From: Nocardioides guangzhouensis
Lineage (GTDB): Bacteria > Actinomycetota > Actinomycetes > Propionibacteriales > Nocardioidaceae
DNA length: 64,000 bases
NCBI RefSeq assembly: GCF_004519545.1
Contig: NZ_SDKM01000011.1
Coordinates: forward strand, 1-64,000
Direction: 5' to 3'
The translations under genes were made by a program, and so were the position numbers. Under the pieces are notes generated by a model, which saw only the letters and a program-made list of their open reading frames with translations, was not told the origin of the DNA and searched no databases. Of the stretch, positions 57,447 through 64,000 are shown piece after piece. Position 1 is the stretch's first letter; each line of letters starts with the position of its first letter.

Positions 57447-57755
57447 TCAGCGCACCCGGCGCTGGTCGACCACGGCGGCCACGTCGATCGGACCGTAGAC
57501 GTGCGGGAACGTCGTGTCGCCGACCGGGTCCTCCTGCCACGGCGCGGACAGGAGGTCGGTGTCGATCTCCAGCAGCACCAGCTCGCCCACGTGCCCGGCG
57601 TAGTACGTGTCGAGCACGGTCGGCCACTGGTCCTCGCGCGAGCAGTGGATGAACCCCTCGTCGGCGAGCGTCAGCCCGAGCGACGACTGGAGGTAGGACC
57701 CGCTGACCTGTGCGGCCTCCCAGTGCGGGGCCTCGGCGATGTGGAAGATGCGCAC
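57447..57755 (-). CDS. DUF952 protein (102 aa)
   Basis: Small one-domain protein with the DUF952 pattern: IFHIAEAPHWEAAQVSGSY, then EGFIHCSREDQW with the conserved F-I-H-C-S, and FPHVYGPIDVAAVVD. These fit an ADP-ribosyltransferase-like small fold of unknown biochemical function. The GTG at 57755 has TAGAGT seven bases upstream. It ends 11 bases from the convergent oxidase gene. Confidence 0.9.
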   Translation of the reverse strand: MRIFHIAEAPHWEAAQVSGSYLQSSLGLTLADEGFIHCSREDQWPTVLDTYYAGHVGELVLLEIDTDLLSAPWQEDPVGDTTFPHVYGPIDVAAVVDQRRVR

Positions 57756-57762
57756 CCGGGCG

Positions 57763-57768
57763 ACTCTA
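57763..57768 (-). promoter_or_regulatory. Leaderless-type -10 of the DUF952 gene
   Basis: TAGAGT on the minus strand ends seven bases before the GTG at 57755. Confidence 0.45.
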
Positions 57769-57792
57769 GCCAGCGGGTCAACCGCCGGCAGG

Positions 57793-58614
57793 TCAACCGC
57801 GTCCGGGTCGGCCGGCCACGGCCACGAGGTCGGCGAGGTCCCGTGCGGTCCGCCGGGGCTCCTCCCAGTAGAGGACGTGCCCGGCCTCCGCGTAGACGGT
57901 CAGCGTCGCGCCCGGGATCGCCGCGACCAGCCGATCCTGGTCCCGGCGGGGCAGCAGCGCGTCCGCCCCGCCCCAGACCACCCGGGTCGGGCAGCCGATC
58001 CCGCCGAGCCGGTCGAACGTGTCGTCGTCGAGGAGCCCGCGGAACGTGCCGGCCCACACGTGCGCGGGCACCCGGAGGCTCTCCCGTCGCATGGTGGCCA
58101 GGAAGTCGTCGGGGACCGGCAGGGCGACGCACGCGTCGAGCACGTCGTCCACGAACTCCTCCGGCACCGGGTCGGTGAGGGTGCGGACGGTTCCCTCCCA
58201 CCATGCCTCGACGGTGGGGTTGCCGGTCAGCGCGGCCGGCGAGCCCAACAGGGCCAGGCCCCGCACCCGGTCGGGGTGCTCGATCGCCACCCGTCGGGCC
58301 ACGAGCCCGCCGCTGGAGCCCCCGGCCAGGACCGCCGACGGAAGGTCCAGCACGTCCATGAGCGCGACCACGTCCGCGGCGAAGTCCTCGGTGGCGTAGC
58401 CCGAGGTCGGCGCGGTGGCACCGCCGTGCCCGCGCTGGCTCGGTACGACGACGTGCAGGGTCTCCGGCAGGTGCGGCAGCACCCGCTCGAAGGAGTGCCA
58501 CGAGTCGCCGACGGCGTGGAGCAGCAGCAGGTGCGGACCGCCGGGGCTGCCCCGCTCGACGTACGGGACGGTCACGCCGGTCGGCAGGTCGACCTGTCGT
58601 GTCCGGAGGTTCAT
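57793..58614 (-). CDS. Alpha/beta hydrolase (273 aa)
   Basis: Canonical alpha/beta hydrolase. LLLHAVGDSWHSFERVLPHL carries the oxyanion region, VLAGGSSGGLVARRVAI has the nucleophile elbow (G-x-S-x-G), VVWGGADALLP holds the acid aspartate region and VYAEAGHVLYWEEP the catalytic histidine. It resembles epoxide hydrolase or 3-oxoadipate enol-lactonase-like esterases; the substrate is unknown. The ATG at 58614 has AGGAG upstream; a longer in-frame start at 58671 is rejected. It precedes the DUF952 gene on the same strand, which has its own -10. Confidence 0.9.
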   Translation of the reverse strand: MNLRTRQVDLPTGVTVPYVERGSPGGPHLLLLHAVGDSWHSFERVLPHLPETLHVVVPSQRGHGGATAPTSGYATEDFAADVVALMDVLDLPSAVLAGGSSGGLVARRVAIEHPDRVRGLALLGSPAALTGNPTVEAWWEGTVRTLTDPVPEEFVDDVLDACVALPVPDDFLATMRRESLRVPAHVWAGTFRGLLDDDTFDRLGGIGCPTRVVWGGADALLPRRDQDRLVAAIPGATLTVYAEAGHVLYWEEPRRTARDLADLVAVAGRPGRG

Positions 58615-58681
58615 GCGGGCTCCTGGGTCCGCCTCCAGCGTCCCACCGGCCGCACTGCCGGGGCGACCCACCCGCTGCGAT

Positions 58682-58960
58682 CTAGGCCTTGCTGACTGCC
58701 TGCTTCAGCTGCGCGCCGGGCTTGAAGGCCGGAGCGGTGGAGGCAGCGATCTCGATCGACTCGCCGGTCTGCGGGTTGCGCCCCTGGCGCGCCGCGCGGT
58801 CCCGGGTCTCGAACGTGCCGAAGCCCGGCAGCGTGACCTTGTCTCCGGAGGCCAGTGCGGAGGTGATGGAGTCGAGGACCGCGTTGAGGGCGCGGTCGGC
58901 GTCGGCGCCGCTGAGGCCGGAGGCCTCGGCCACCGCGTCCCTGAGCTCGGTCTTGTTCAT
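58682..58960 (-). CDS. HU-family DNA-binding protein (92 aa)
   Basis: Nucleoid protein that bends DNA. The HU fold is complete: MNKTELRDAVAEASGLSGADADRALNAVLDSI, then LPGFGTFETRDRAARQGRNPQTGE with the proline-tipped DNA-intercalating arm. It ends at AFKPGAQLKQAVSKA, without the Lys/Ala-rich C-terminal tail of mycobacterial HupB, so it resembles HupA/HU1-type proteins. AGGGACAG precedes the ATG. The roughly 120 bases upstream hold no other recognised element. Confidence 0.96.
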   Translation of the reverse strand: MNKTELRDAVAEASGLSGADADRALNAVLDSITSALASGDKVTLPGFGTFETRDRAARQGRNPQTGESIEIAASTAPAFKPGAQLKQAVSKA

Positions 58961-59088
58961 GGCTGTCCCTTCCCTGTTGCTCGATTGCCCCCTGAGGGGC
59001 TGTCGTCCGGCATCCGTACCCCATGGCCGAGCATCCGAATCAACCCGGGGTCGGGTCCGCGGCGTCCGGAGCGCCGGGGTCCCGACCG

Positions 59089-60333
59089 TCAGCGGCGGCG
59101 GAGGAGCACGAGCGTGCCGTTCCGACGCGCCCGCAGGGTCGCGATGTGCATGCGACGCGTCCCGTTGCCCCGCCGGACCCTGCCGGCGTCCCAGGACGCG
59201 TACATCAACCGCAGCCGGCCGGCGCGGCCGACGAACGCGTCCGCGCCGCCCGGGCCGGCGATCCGGCCGCGGCTGGTCAGCACCGGTCGGCGCACCGGAC
59301 GCCGGCACGGCCCCACCGGAGTCCGGCAGATCGCGTACCCAGTGGCGTACCGCTTCGTGGCGTACGCGTTGCCCGAGTAGAACAGGTAGAGGCGGCCCCG
59401 GAAGCGGACCATCGAGGGGTTCTCGACGACGCGGCCCTCCCAGGTGTGCTTCCGGACGTAGCGGGCGCCGTTGCGGTGCGACCGGACCCACCTGTGCCGC
59501 AGCGCGAGCAGCCGCACGGGCCGGGAACCGGCCTTGAACCGGGTACCCGTCACGTCGAGGCGTCGCGTCATCAGCATCGGCCGCTGCTTCCCGGCGATCC
59601 CCTCCTGCTTCCACAGCAGGTACCGCCTGCCCGTGGCGGGGTCCCGGAAGATCTCGGGGTCGATGACCCCGCGCGCCGAACGCCGGTAGCAGACCAGGGG
59701 CCTGCGCCGGGTGTCGCGATAGGGGCCGAGCGGGTGGGCCGCCGTCGCGATGCCGATGCAGCTGCGCCGCGTCGGCTTGAGCGCGACGGCGGCGGAGTAC
59801 GCCGCGAGGTAGCGGTGGCCGGCCCGGGCCAGGGACGGGGCCCACTGGCTCATCCTCGGTCGGGCCCGGTGCGTGTGTCGGCTCCGGTGCCTGACCGTGA
59901 GCGACCACCGCGACTTGACCGGCAGCCCGTCGTTGAACTGCCTCCGTGCCGTGAACCGGCGGTGGTGCGGCAGCGGTGGACGTGGCCGCCACGTCCTCAG
60001 GTCGCTCGACGTCATGACGGGCAGGTGCAGGCCGCCCGTGGTGGTGGCCGCCGCGACCCAGTGGCGGCCGACCCGCATCACCGTCGGGTCGGCCCAGGTC
60101 CCGGTGTACGGACGTCCGGCGACGAACCGCTCCTCCACGGTCCCCTTCGCCGGAGGTCGCCGGTGCGCGGGGCCGGTGGCGTGGGCGACGCCGACGCTCT
60201 CGACGGCCACCTCTGCCTGCGCGGTTCCCGGTGCGCCGACGAGCGTCAGCACACCGGCGACCACGATCGCGAGCACGAAGCCATGAGGTCGGCCAGGGCC
60301 GTGAGCGGGGTCGTGAGAGGGGAGGAGGGACAT
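59089..60333 (-). CDS. Secreted glycosyl hydrolase family 43-like protein (414 aa)
   Basis: Sec signal peptide (FVLAIVVAGVLTLVGAPGTAQA) and then a five-bladed beta-propeller-like sequence. The three acidic residues expected in GH43/GH117-type enzymes can be placed at TWADPTVMRVG (base), GVIDPEIFRDPATGRRY (pKa modulator) and GRVVENPSMVRF (acid). The protein is unusually rich in Arg, including the tail RARRNGTLVLLRRR. It would act on an arabinose- or xylose-containing polysaccharide outside the cell; the substrate is uncertain. The longer in-frame region before 60333 is not needed for the signal peptide. Confidence 0.78.
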   Translation of the reverse strand: MSLLPSHDPAHGPGRPHGFVLAIVVAGVLTLVGAPGTAQAEVAVESVGVAHATGPAHRRPPAKGTVEERFVAGRPYTGTWADPTVMRVGRHWVAAATTTGGLHLPVMTSSDLRTWRPRPPLPHHRRFTARRQFNDGLPVKSRWSLTVRHRSRHTHRARPRMSQWAPSLARAGHRYLAAYSAAVALKPTRRSCIGIATAAHPLGPYRDTRRRPLVCYRRSARGVIDPEIFRDPATGRRYLLWKQEGIAGKQRPMLMTRRLDVTGTRFKAGSRPVRLLALRHRWVRSHRNGARYVRKHTWEGRVVENPSMVRFRGRLYLFYSGNAYATKRYATGYAICRTPVGPCRRPVRRPVLTSRGRIAGPGGADAFVGRAGRLRLMYASWDAGRVRRGNGTRRMHIATLRARRNGTLVLLRRR

Positions 60334-60480
60334 GCGGGGGACCTCGGGGGACAGGGTGGGTGAGACGGTCCCCGGAACGGTGCTGCCCCACGAGACGGGC
60401 CATGATCTCCGACCGGGTCCCCGCGGTCGCGACGACGCGCCGGACCGGCCGGTCAGGACAGCCCGGTCAGGAGAGCGCCG

Positions 60481-61170
60481 TCAGAACAGCCGGTCGTCGG
60501 CGTTGTCGAGCCCCCGCAGCGCGTCGTAGTCCACCGTCGCGCACATGATCCCGCGGTCGCCCGCCAGCACGCGGGCCTGCGGCTTGATCTCCTGGGCCGC
60601 GAAGATGCCGCGGACCGGGCGGAGCAGGGGGTCGCGGTTGAGCAGCTCGAGGTAGCGGGTGAGCTGCTCGACGCCGTCGATCTCGCCGCGGCGCTTGACC
60701 TCGACCGCCACGGACTCGCCGTTGGCGTCGCGGCACATCAGGTCCACCGGGCCGATCGCGGTCGGGTACTCCCGGCGGACCAGGGTGAGGCCGGGGGCGA
60801 GGGTGGTGGGGTGCTCGGCGAGCAGCTCCTGGAGGTGCTTCTCCACGCCGTCCTTCTGCAGGCCGGGGTCGATGCCGAGCTCGTGCTGGGTGTCGTGGTG
60901 GATCTCGTCGATCAGGATCCGGAGGGTGTCGTCCGGCCCCTTCGACGTGGCCCGACTCGTGACCGTCCACTCGACCTGGCCCTCGTCGGTGGTGCCCTCG
61001 CGCAGCGTGCAGGGGGGCGACATCCAGTTCAGCGGCTTGTAGGAGCCGCCGTCGGAGTGCACCAGCACGGAGCCGTCGGCCTTGAGCATCAGCACCCGCG
61101 TGGCCATCGGCAGGTGGGCGGTCAGCCGCCCGGCGTAGTCGATCTGGCAGCGCGCAACGACGAGTCTCAC
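60481..61170 (-). CDS. nucS: Mismatch-repair endonuclease NucS (229 aa)
   Basis: Actinobacterial/archaeal NucS (EndoMS), which cuts mismatched DNA and provides mismatch repair where MutS and MutL are absent. The N-terminal DNA-binding part begins [20 protein letters not shown] and has [16 protein letters not shown]. The nuclease domain has the PD-(D/E)XK-like residues in [32 protein letters not shown]. The C-terminus lacks an obvious clamp-binding QxxF-type motif except the ending DNADDRLF, which fits the beta-clamp-binding tail known for NucS. The GTG at 61170 has TAGATT seven bases upstream, so it is likely leaderless. Confidence 0.96.
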   Translation of the reverse strand: MRLVVARCQIDYAGRLTAHLPMATRVLMLKADGSVLVHSDGGSYKPLNWMSPPCTLREGTTDEGQVEWTVTSRATSKGPDDTLRILIDEIHHDTQHELGIDPGLQKDGVEKHLQELLAEHPTTLAPGLTLVRREYPTAIGPVDLMCRDANGESVAVEVKRRGEIDGVEQLTRYLELLNRDPLLRPVRGIFAAQEIKPQARVLAGDRGIMCATVDYDALRGLDNADDRLF

Positions 61171-61177
61171 CCGGGGG

Positions 61178-61183
61178 AATCTA
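61178..61183 (-). promoter_or_regulatory. Leaderless-type -10 of nucS
   Basis: TAGATT on the minus strand ends seven bases before the GTG at 61170. Confidence 0.5.
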
Positions 61184-61247
61184 CAGTCCGCCGAGGGTGA
61201 CGTATCCAACAGCCACCACCGGCGAGCACCGTGGGAGGATGCCCCGC

Positions 61248-63032
61248 ATGAGTGAGCGGCAGTTCAGCACCATCGGCGTCATCGGCCTCGGCACCATGGG
61301 TGCCGGCATCGCGGAGGTCTTCGCCCGCAACGGCTACGACGTGATCGGCGTCGAGATCAACGACGAGCACGTCGTCCGCGGGCGCGAGCACCTCGAGCAC
61401 TCCACCGGTCGCGCCGTACGCCGCGAGAAGATGACCGAGGCCGAGCAGAAGGAGCTGCTCGACCGGATCACCTTCTCCACCGACATGGCCGACCTGGCCC
61501 GGGCCGACTTCGTGGTCGAGGCCGTGGTCGAGTCGCTCGAGATCAAGAAGGACATCTTCCGCCGTCTCGACGAGGTGGTCGCGCCGGAGACCATCCTGGC
61601 CACCAACACCTCGTCGCTCTCGGTCACCGAGATCTCCACCGCCAACGCCCACCCCGGCCGCGTCGTGGGCGTCCACTTCTTCAACCCGGCGCCGGTCCAG
61701 AACCTGGTGGAGATCGTGCGCACCGTGGTCACCGAGCCGGAGGTCCTCGAGGCCGTCAAGGCGCTCGTGCACCAGCTGGGGAAGAACCCGGTCGTCTGCG
61801 GCGACAAGGCCGGCTTCATCGCCAACACGCTGTTGTTCGGCTACCTCAACCACGCCGTCTCGTTCTACGAGGGCCGCTACGCCTCCCGCGAGGACATCGA
61901 CGCCGCCATGCGCTTCGGCTGCGGCTACCCGATGGGCCCGCTCGCGCTGCTCGACCTGATCGGTCTCGACACGGCGTACGAGATCCTCGACACGATGTAC
62001 AAGCAGGGTCGCGACCGGCTGCACGCCCCGGCCCCGATCCTCAAGCAGATGGTCACCGCGGGCCTGCTCGGCCGCAAGACCGGCAGGGGCTTCTACACCT
62101 ACGAGGCGCCGGACAGCCCGATCGTGGTCCCGGACGACAAGACCCCCTCTGAGGACGACAAGCCGCAGCTGCGGCACGACATCCGCACCGTCGGCGTGGT
62201 CGGCACCGGCACCATGGCCTCCGGCATCGTCGAGGTGTTCGCGAAGGCCGGCTACGACGTCGTGTACGTCGGCCGCTCGGCCGACAAGGTCGACGGCGTG
62301 CGCGCCGCCATCGCGCGTTCCCTGGACAAGGCCATCCAGCGCGGCAAGCTCGAGGAGTCCGCGAAGGACGAGGTGCTCGGCCGGCTGACCGGCACCACCG
62401 CCCTGGACGACCTGGCCGCGGTCGACATCGTGGTCGAGGCCATCGCCGAGGACCAGGCGATCAAGACCACCCTGTTCGAGAACCTCGACGACATCTGCAA
62501 GCCGGGCACCATCCTCGCCACCACGACCTCCTCGCTGCCGATCATCGCGCTGGCGAAGGCGACCAGCCGGCCCCAGGACGTCGTCGGCATGCACTTCTTC
62601 AACCCGGCGCCGATCATGAAGCTGGTCGAGGTGGTCACCACCGTGTCGACCGCCGACGACGTCGCGGAGACCACCCGGGCGCTGTGCGAGAAGGTCGGCA
62701 AGGTGGCCGTCTCCTGCGGTGACCGGGCCGGCTTCATCGTCAACGCGCTGCTGTTCCCCTACCTCAACGACGCGGTGAAGATGCTCGAGGCGCACTACGC
62801 GACCGCCGACGACATCGACACCGCGATGAAGCAGGGCTGCGCGCTGCCGATGGGTCCCTTCGAGCTGCTCGACGTGGTCGGCAACGACGTGTCCCTGGCG
62901 ATCCAGCGCGAGCTCTACCTCGAGTTCCGCGAGCCCGGCTTCGCGCCCGCGCCGCTGCTGGAGCACCTGGTGACGGCCGGCTACCTCGGCCGCAAGACCC
63001 AGCGCGGTTTCCGGGACTACAGCACCCGCTGA
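61248..63032 (+). CDS. Tandem-duplicated 3-hydroxyacyl-CoA dehydrogenase (594 aa)
   Basis: Two complete 3-hydroxyacyl/3-hydroxybutyryl-CoA dehydrogenase modules in one chain (about 1-290 and 315-594). Each has an NAD loop ([40 protein letters not shown]), the VHFFNPAP or MHFFNPAP loop with the catalytic histidine, [14 protein letters not shown] or [14 protein letters not shown], and a PMGP-type C-terminal helical domain. Single-module enzymes are about 285 residues. It oxidises (S)-3-hydroxyacyl-CoA in fatty-acid or butyrate metabolism. The ATG at 61248 has GGGAGG upstream; an ATG nine bases earlier is too close to it. Confidence 0.93.
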   Translation: MSERQFSTIGVIGLGTMGAGIAEVFARNGYDVIGVEINDEHVVRGREHLEHSTGRAVRREKMTEAEQKELLDRITFSTDMADLARADFVVEAVVESLEIKKDIFRRLDEVVAPETILATNTSSLSVTEISTANAHPGRVVGVHFFNPAPVQNLVEIVRTVVTEPEVLEAVKALVHQLGKNPVVCGDKAGFIANTLLFGYLNHAVSFYEGRYASREDIDAAMRFGCGYPMGPLALLDLIGLDTAYEILDTMYKQGRDRLHAPAPILKQMVTAGLLGRKTGRGFYTYEAPDSPIVVPDDKTPSEDDKPQLRHDIRTVGVVGTGTMASGIVEVFAKAGYDVVYVGRSADKVDGVRAAIARSLDKAIQRGKLEESAKDEVLGRLTGTTALDDLAAVDIVVEAIAEDQAIKTTLFENLDDICKPGTILATTTSSLPIIALAKATSRPQDVVGMHFFNPAPIMKLVEVVTTVSTADDVAETTRALCEKVGKVAVSCGDRAGFIVNALLFPYLNDAVKMLEAHYATADDIDTAMKQGCALPMGPFELLDVVGNDVSLAIQRELYLEFREPGFAPAPLLEHLVTAGYLGRKTQRGFRDYSTR

Positions 63033-63170
63033 TCGTCCGGGCTCAGGCGCTCCTCGAAGGACACTCTTCACAATCGGGCCTGCAAAGGGCAGTATCTCCC
63101 GCGACCGCGTGAAATGCGGTCACAGTCTCCGGGATCTCTCTCGGGATCTCGGGCCTACCCAGGGAGACAC
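63033..63170 (+). other. Leader region of the M6 peptidase gene
   Basis: Short inverted pair GACCGC (63103-63108) and GCGGTC (63116-63121) is followed by two direct copies of GGGATCTC before the start codon. The ribosome site AGGGAGA lies just before the ATG at 63171. No specific regulator can be named. Confidence 0.35.
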
Positions 63171-64000
63171 ATGTCCAGCACCAGGTTCGCGCGGTCACGC
63201 CTGCGCGCAGCCGCGGTCGTCCCCGCCCTCGCCCTCGCTGCTGTCGGAGTCGCGACAGTGGGGACGAACGGTGGCGCGACCGCAGCACCCAGCAACGCCC
63301 CGGTCACCACGCCGGCGGCGGGTGACGACTACTACATCAACTACGTCGCGCCGCGGGCGGAGAAGTCCTCCGACTACGACGCGAAGGTCGACCAGAAGAC
63401 CGGCACGGCCTCGAAGCAGAAGCAGCCCGACGCGCTCTCGCTCGCCTACGCCGCCGACCGCAAGAACGCCAAGGGCAACCCGACCACGGCGCGCGAGCTG
63501 GCCAAGCTCGAGGCCAAGGCCATCGAGACCGGCCAGAGCCCGCAGCAGATCAAGAGCCAGTACAAGGGCGCCAAGACCACGCAGACCGCGCGGCTCCTGA
63601 CGATCCTCGTCGAGTTCAACGACCAGGCCGACGACGACTTCACCGGCGTCCAGGTGCCGCGGACCGTCTTCGGTGACCGCACCTGCGTGCCCGGCACCGT
63701 CCAGAACGGCCCGAAGCACAACGGCATCCCGAACCCGGCCGACTCGGCGGTGAAGGACAACAACTCGATGTGGGTGCCGGACTTCTCCTCCGAGCACTAC
63801 AACAAGATGCTCTACACCAAGGACGGCATCACCGAGCGGGTCCGCAAGGACCTCACCGGCCCCGACGGGCAGTCGGGCTTCGACATCTCCGGCTACACGA
63901 TGAAGAACATGTACGAGGAGATGTCCAAGGGGGCCTACACCGTGAGCGGTGCGGCCACGCCGTGGGTCACGGTCCCCCACTCCGAGGGCTGGTACGGCGC
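63171..64000 (+). CDS. Immune-inhibitor-A-type M6 metalloprotease, truncated by window end (first 276 aa)
   Basis: Signal peptide (RLRAAAVVPALALAAVGVATVG), a propeptide-like region rich in Lys and Ala, then the start of a peptidase M6 (immune inhibitor A) domain. TARLLTILVEFNDQADDDFTGV and the later SSEHYNKMLYTKDGITERVRKDLTGP and SGFDISGYTMKNMYEEMSKGAY match the family before the catalytic zinc motif, which lies beyond the edge. The reading frame is open to base 64000, so only the N-terminus is seen. AGGGAGA precedes the ATG. The enzyme is expected to be secreted and to degrade host or environmental proteins. Confidence 0.85.
   Translation, partial: MSSTRFARSRLRAAAVVPALALAAVGVATVGTNGGATAAPSNAPVTTPAAGDDYYINYVAPRAEKSSDYDAKVDQKTGTASKQKQPDALSLAYAADRKNAKGNPTTARELAKLEAKAIETGQSPQQIKSQYKGAKTTQTARLLTILVEFNDQADDDFTGVQVPRTVFGDRTCVPGTVQNGPKHNGIPNPADSAVKDNNSMWVPDFSSEHYNKMLYTKDGITERVRKDLTGPDGQSGFDISGYTMKNMYEEMSKGAYTVSGAATPWVTVPHSEGWYG

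Overview
The window is chromosomal DNA of a high-GC actinobacterium. The lineage call rests on the mycobacterial/corynebacterial-type 2-oxoglutarate complex protein Kgd, the mismatch endonuclease NucS, Rho with a long polar insert, an LCP-family protein, a SARP-type regulator, a DtxR/IdeR iron box and many leaderless-type promoters. Protein flavour and an inverted repeat built around GGTTTCGAGA suggest Nocardioidaceae (Nocardioides-like). That genus-level placement is inference. I see no rRNA, insertion sequence, prophage or CRISPR array.

Layout. 1-5637 (minus strand): repeat patch, ADC-like protein, DUF6104 protein, kgd and a VIT-family transporter. 5793-9012: lipoprotein/LCP pair, two divergent response-regulator genes, tRNA-Arg(CCG). 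9145-15526: tightly packed argS-lysA-hom-thrC-thrB operon (arginyl-tRNA, lysine and threonine). 15798-22079: rho, then a four-gene module of receiver, HEAT-repeat membrane protein, processive family-2 glycosyltransferase and sensor kinase. 22210-26391: rpmE, prfA, prmC, threonylcarbamoyl-AMP synthase and a WecA-like enzyme, leading into the complete ATP synthase operon (26603-34378), a DUF2550 protein and an MFS exporter.

36114-45570 is the most accessory-looking part. It holds a 22-bp tandem repeat, a BBE-type flavin oxidoreductase, a 1,118-residue SARP-family ATPase regulator, a hemerythrin-domain protein, an MMPL transporter, an alpha/beta hydrolase and a cobalamin adenosyltransferase. Direct repeats with 11-bp periodicity, typical of SARP binding sites, lie 53 bp upstream of both the oxidoreductase and the MMPL start codons. 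This suggests a local regulon driven by the regulator encoded between them.

45753-64000: STAS protein, ethylmalonyl-CoA mutase-like meaA, GNAT, DUF427, two cell-wall lipoproteins (M15 peptidase and lytic transglycosylase), a phosphatase, an iron-box-controlled small Cys protein plus ferritin, two secreted proteins, PhzF-like protein, D-amino-acid-oxidase-like protein, DUF952 protein, alpha/beta hydrolase, HU, secreted GH43-like protein, nucS, a tandem-duplicated 3-hydroxyacyl-CoA dehydrogenase and a truncated M6 metalloprotease gene running off the right edge. No stretch longer than 300 bases lacks a gene; the largest gaps (about 7322-7581 and 15527-15797) are described as features.
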